Source of the DNA: an uncultured Bacteroides sp.
GTDB lineage: Bacteria > Bacteroidota > Bacteroidia > Bacteroidales > Bacteroidaceae
Direction: 5' to 3'
NCBI RefSeq assembly: GCF_900547205.1
Contig: NZ_URFY01000011.1
Coordinates: 44,439-108,438, forward strand
DNA length: 64,000 nt
Shown here: positions 63,796-64,000 of the stretch, one piece after another
Layout of the letters: the number at the start of each line of letters is the position of its first letter
How positions within the stretch are numbered: the first letter of the stretch is position 1
The notes under the pieces: model-generated
What the model was told of the DNA's origin: nothing
The model's input: only the letters and a program-made list of their open reading frames with translations
The model's database searches: none
Position numbers and translations under genes: made by a program

Positions 63796-64000
63796 ATGAA
63801 AAAGAATATACCAATATATATAATGTGTCTGTGGGCAGCCCTGTGGGTGGCTGCCTGCACCACCGACGACGAACCGGCATGGTACTGGGACGGAATGCCG
63901 CTGGAACTCTATGCCGCCGTGCAGGATTATAACAGTATGGAAGGAAATCGAGTAGGAGAAACGGGATTATTTCCCGTTTCGACCTCTCACACCACCGTGC
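63796..64000 (+). CDS. Lipoprotein of the fimbrial operon, cut by window edge
   Basis: The ATG at 63796 opens a frame with no stop before the window end (68 codons). It begins MKKNIPIYIMCLWAALWV and has lipobox VAACTTDDEPAW. Too little is visible to name a family; position after a fimbrillin suggests an accessory or tip subunit. Overlapping open frames here lack a signal peptide and were discarded. Confidence 0.65.
   Translation, partial: MKKNIPIYIMCLWAALWVAACTTDDEPAWYWDGMPLELYAAVQDYNSMEGNRVGETGLFPVSTSHTTV

Noticed and set aside
63696..63932. Plus-strand ORF overlapping the fimbrillin end
   Set aside because: It lacks a signal peptide and is out of frame with the lipoprotein start at 63796, which is the better gene model.

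Overview
The window is a chromosomal segment of a gut Bacteroides. Three SusC/SusD pairs, three ECF-sigma/FecR pairs, two hybrid two-component systems, abundant exported glycan enzymes, a FimB/fimbrillin locus and many -7 boxes of the form TAnnTTTG all point there. Species is not resolved; the content fits the B. thetaiotaomicron/ovatus group. No rRNA, tRNA, CRISPR array or intact insertion sequence was seen.

Layout. 1-2437: 3' truncated mutS (minus). 2438-4060: intergenic DNA with a small-RNA candidate, a 7-unit array of 22-bp palindromes and a PD-(D/E)XK (Rpn-like) nuclease. 4083-12974 (minus): locus A, ECF sigma, FecR, SusC, SusD and two exported metallophosphoesterases, with no glycosidase. 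13117-27404: locus B, FecR, M60 mucin-type protease, discoidin lipoprotein, SusC, SusD, GH105 and GH2 on the minus strand, with its ECF sigma divergent. 27426-36660: EamA transporter, S24 repressor, a lone PL8 lyase, leuS, YitT and rdgB. 36831-60502: locus C, Ser-type sulfatase, ECF sigma/FecR, SusC, SusD, OmpA lipoprotein, GH29, GH88, a decayed gene, a GH95-type enzyme and two head-to-head hybrid two-component regulators. 60517-64000: a membrane AraC-type regulator and a DUF3575 gene that look truncated against each other, then FimB/Mfa2, fimbrillin and the start of another lipoprotein.

How it fits together. Locus B looks built for mucin-type glycoproteins: M60 and discoidin proteins act at the surface, SusCD imports, and GH105/GH2 trim. 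Locus C plus the PL8 lyase suggests sulfated, fucosylated and uronate-containing host glycans. Locus A suggests a phosphate-bearing substrate.

The most unusual signal is intergenic. Three arrays with unrelated sequences (2822-2971, 16480-16582, 29718-29806) share a 21-23 bp period of palindromic units. Two other gaps hold a 16-bp-period array (about 35000-35119) and a 10-bp-phased inverted repeat (12327-12419). One of the 22-bp arrays lies directly upstream of the PD-(D/E)XK nuclease gene, a layout reminiscent of REP palindromes and their RAYT transposases.
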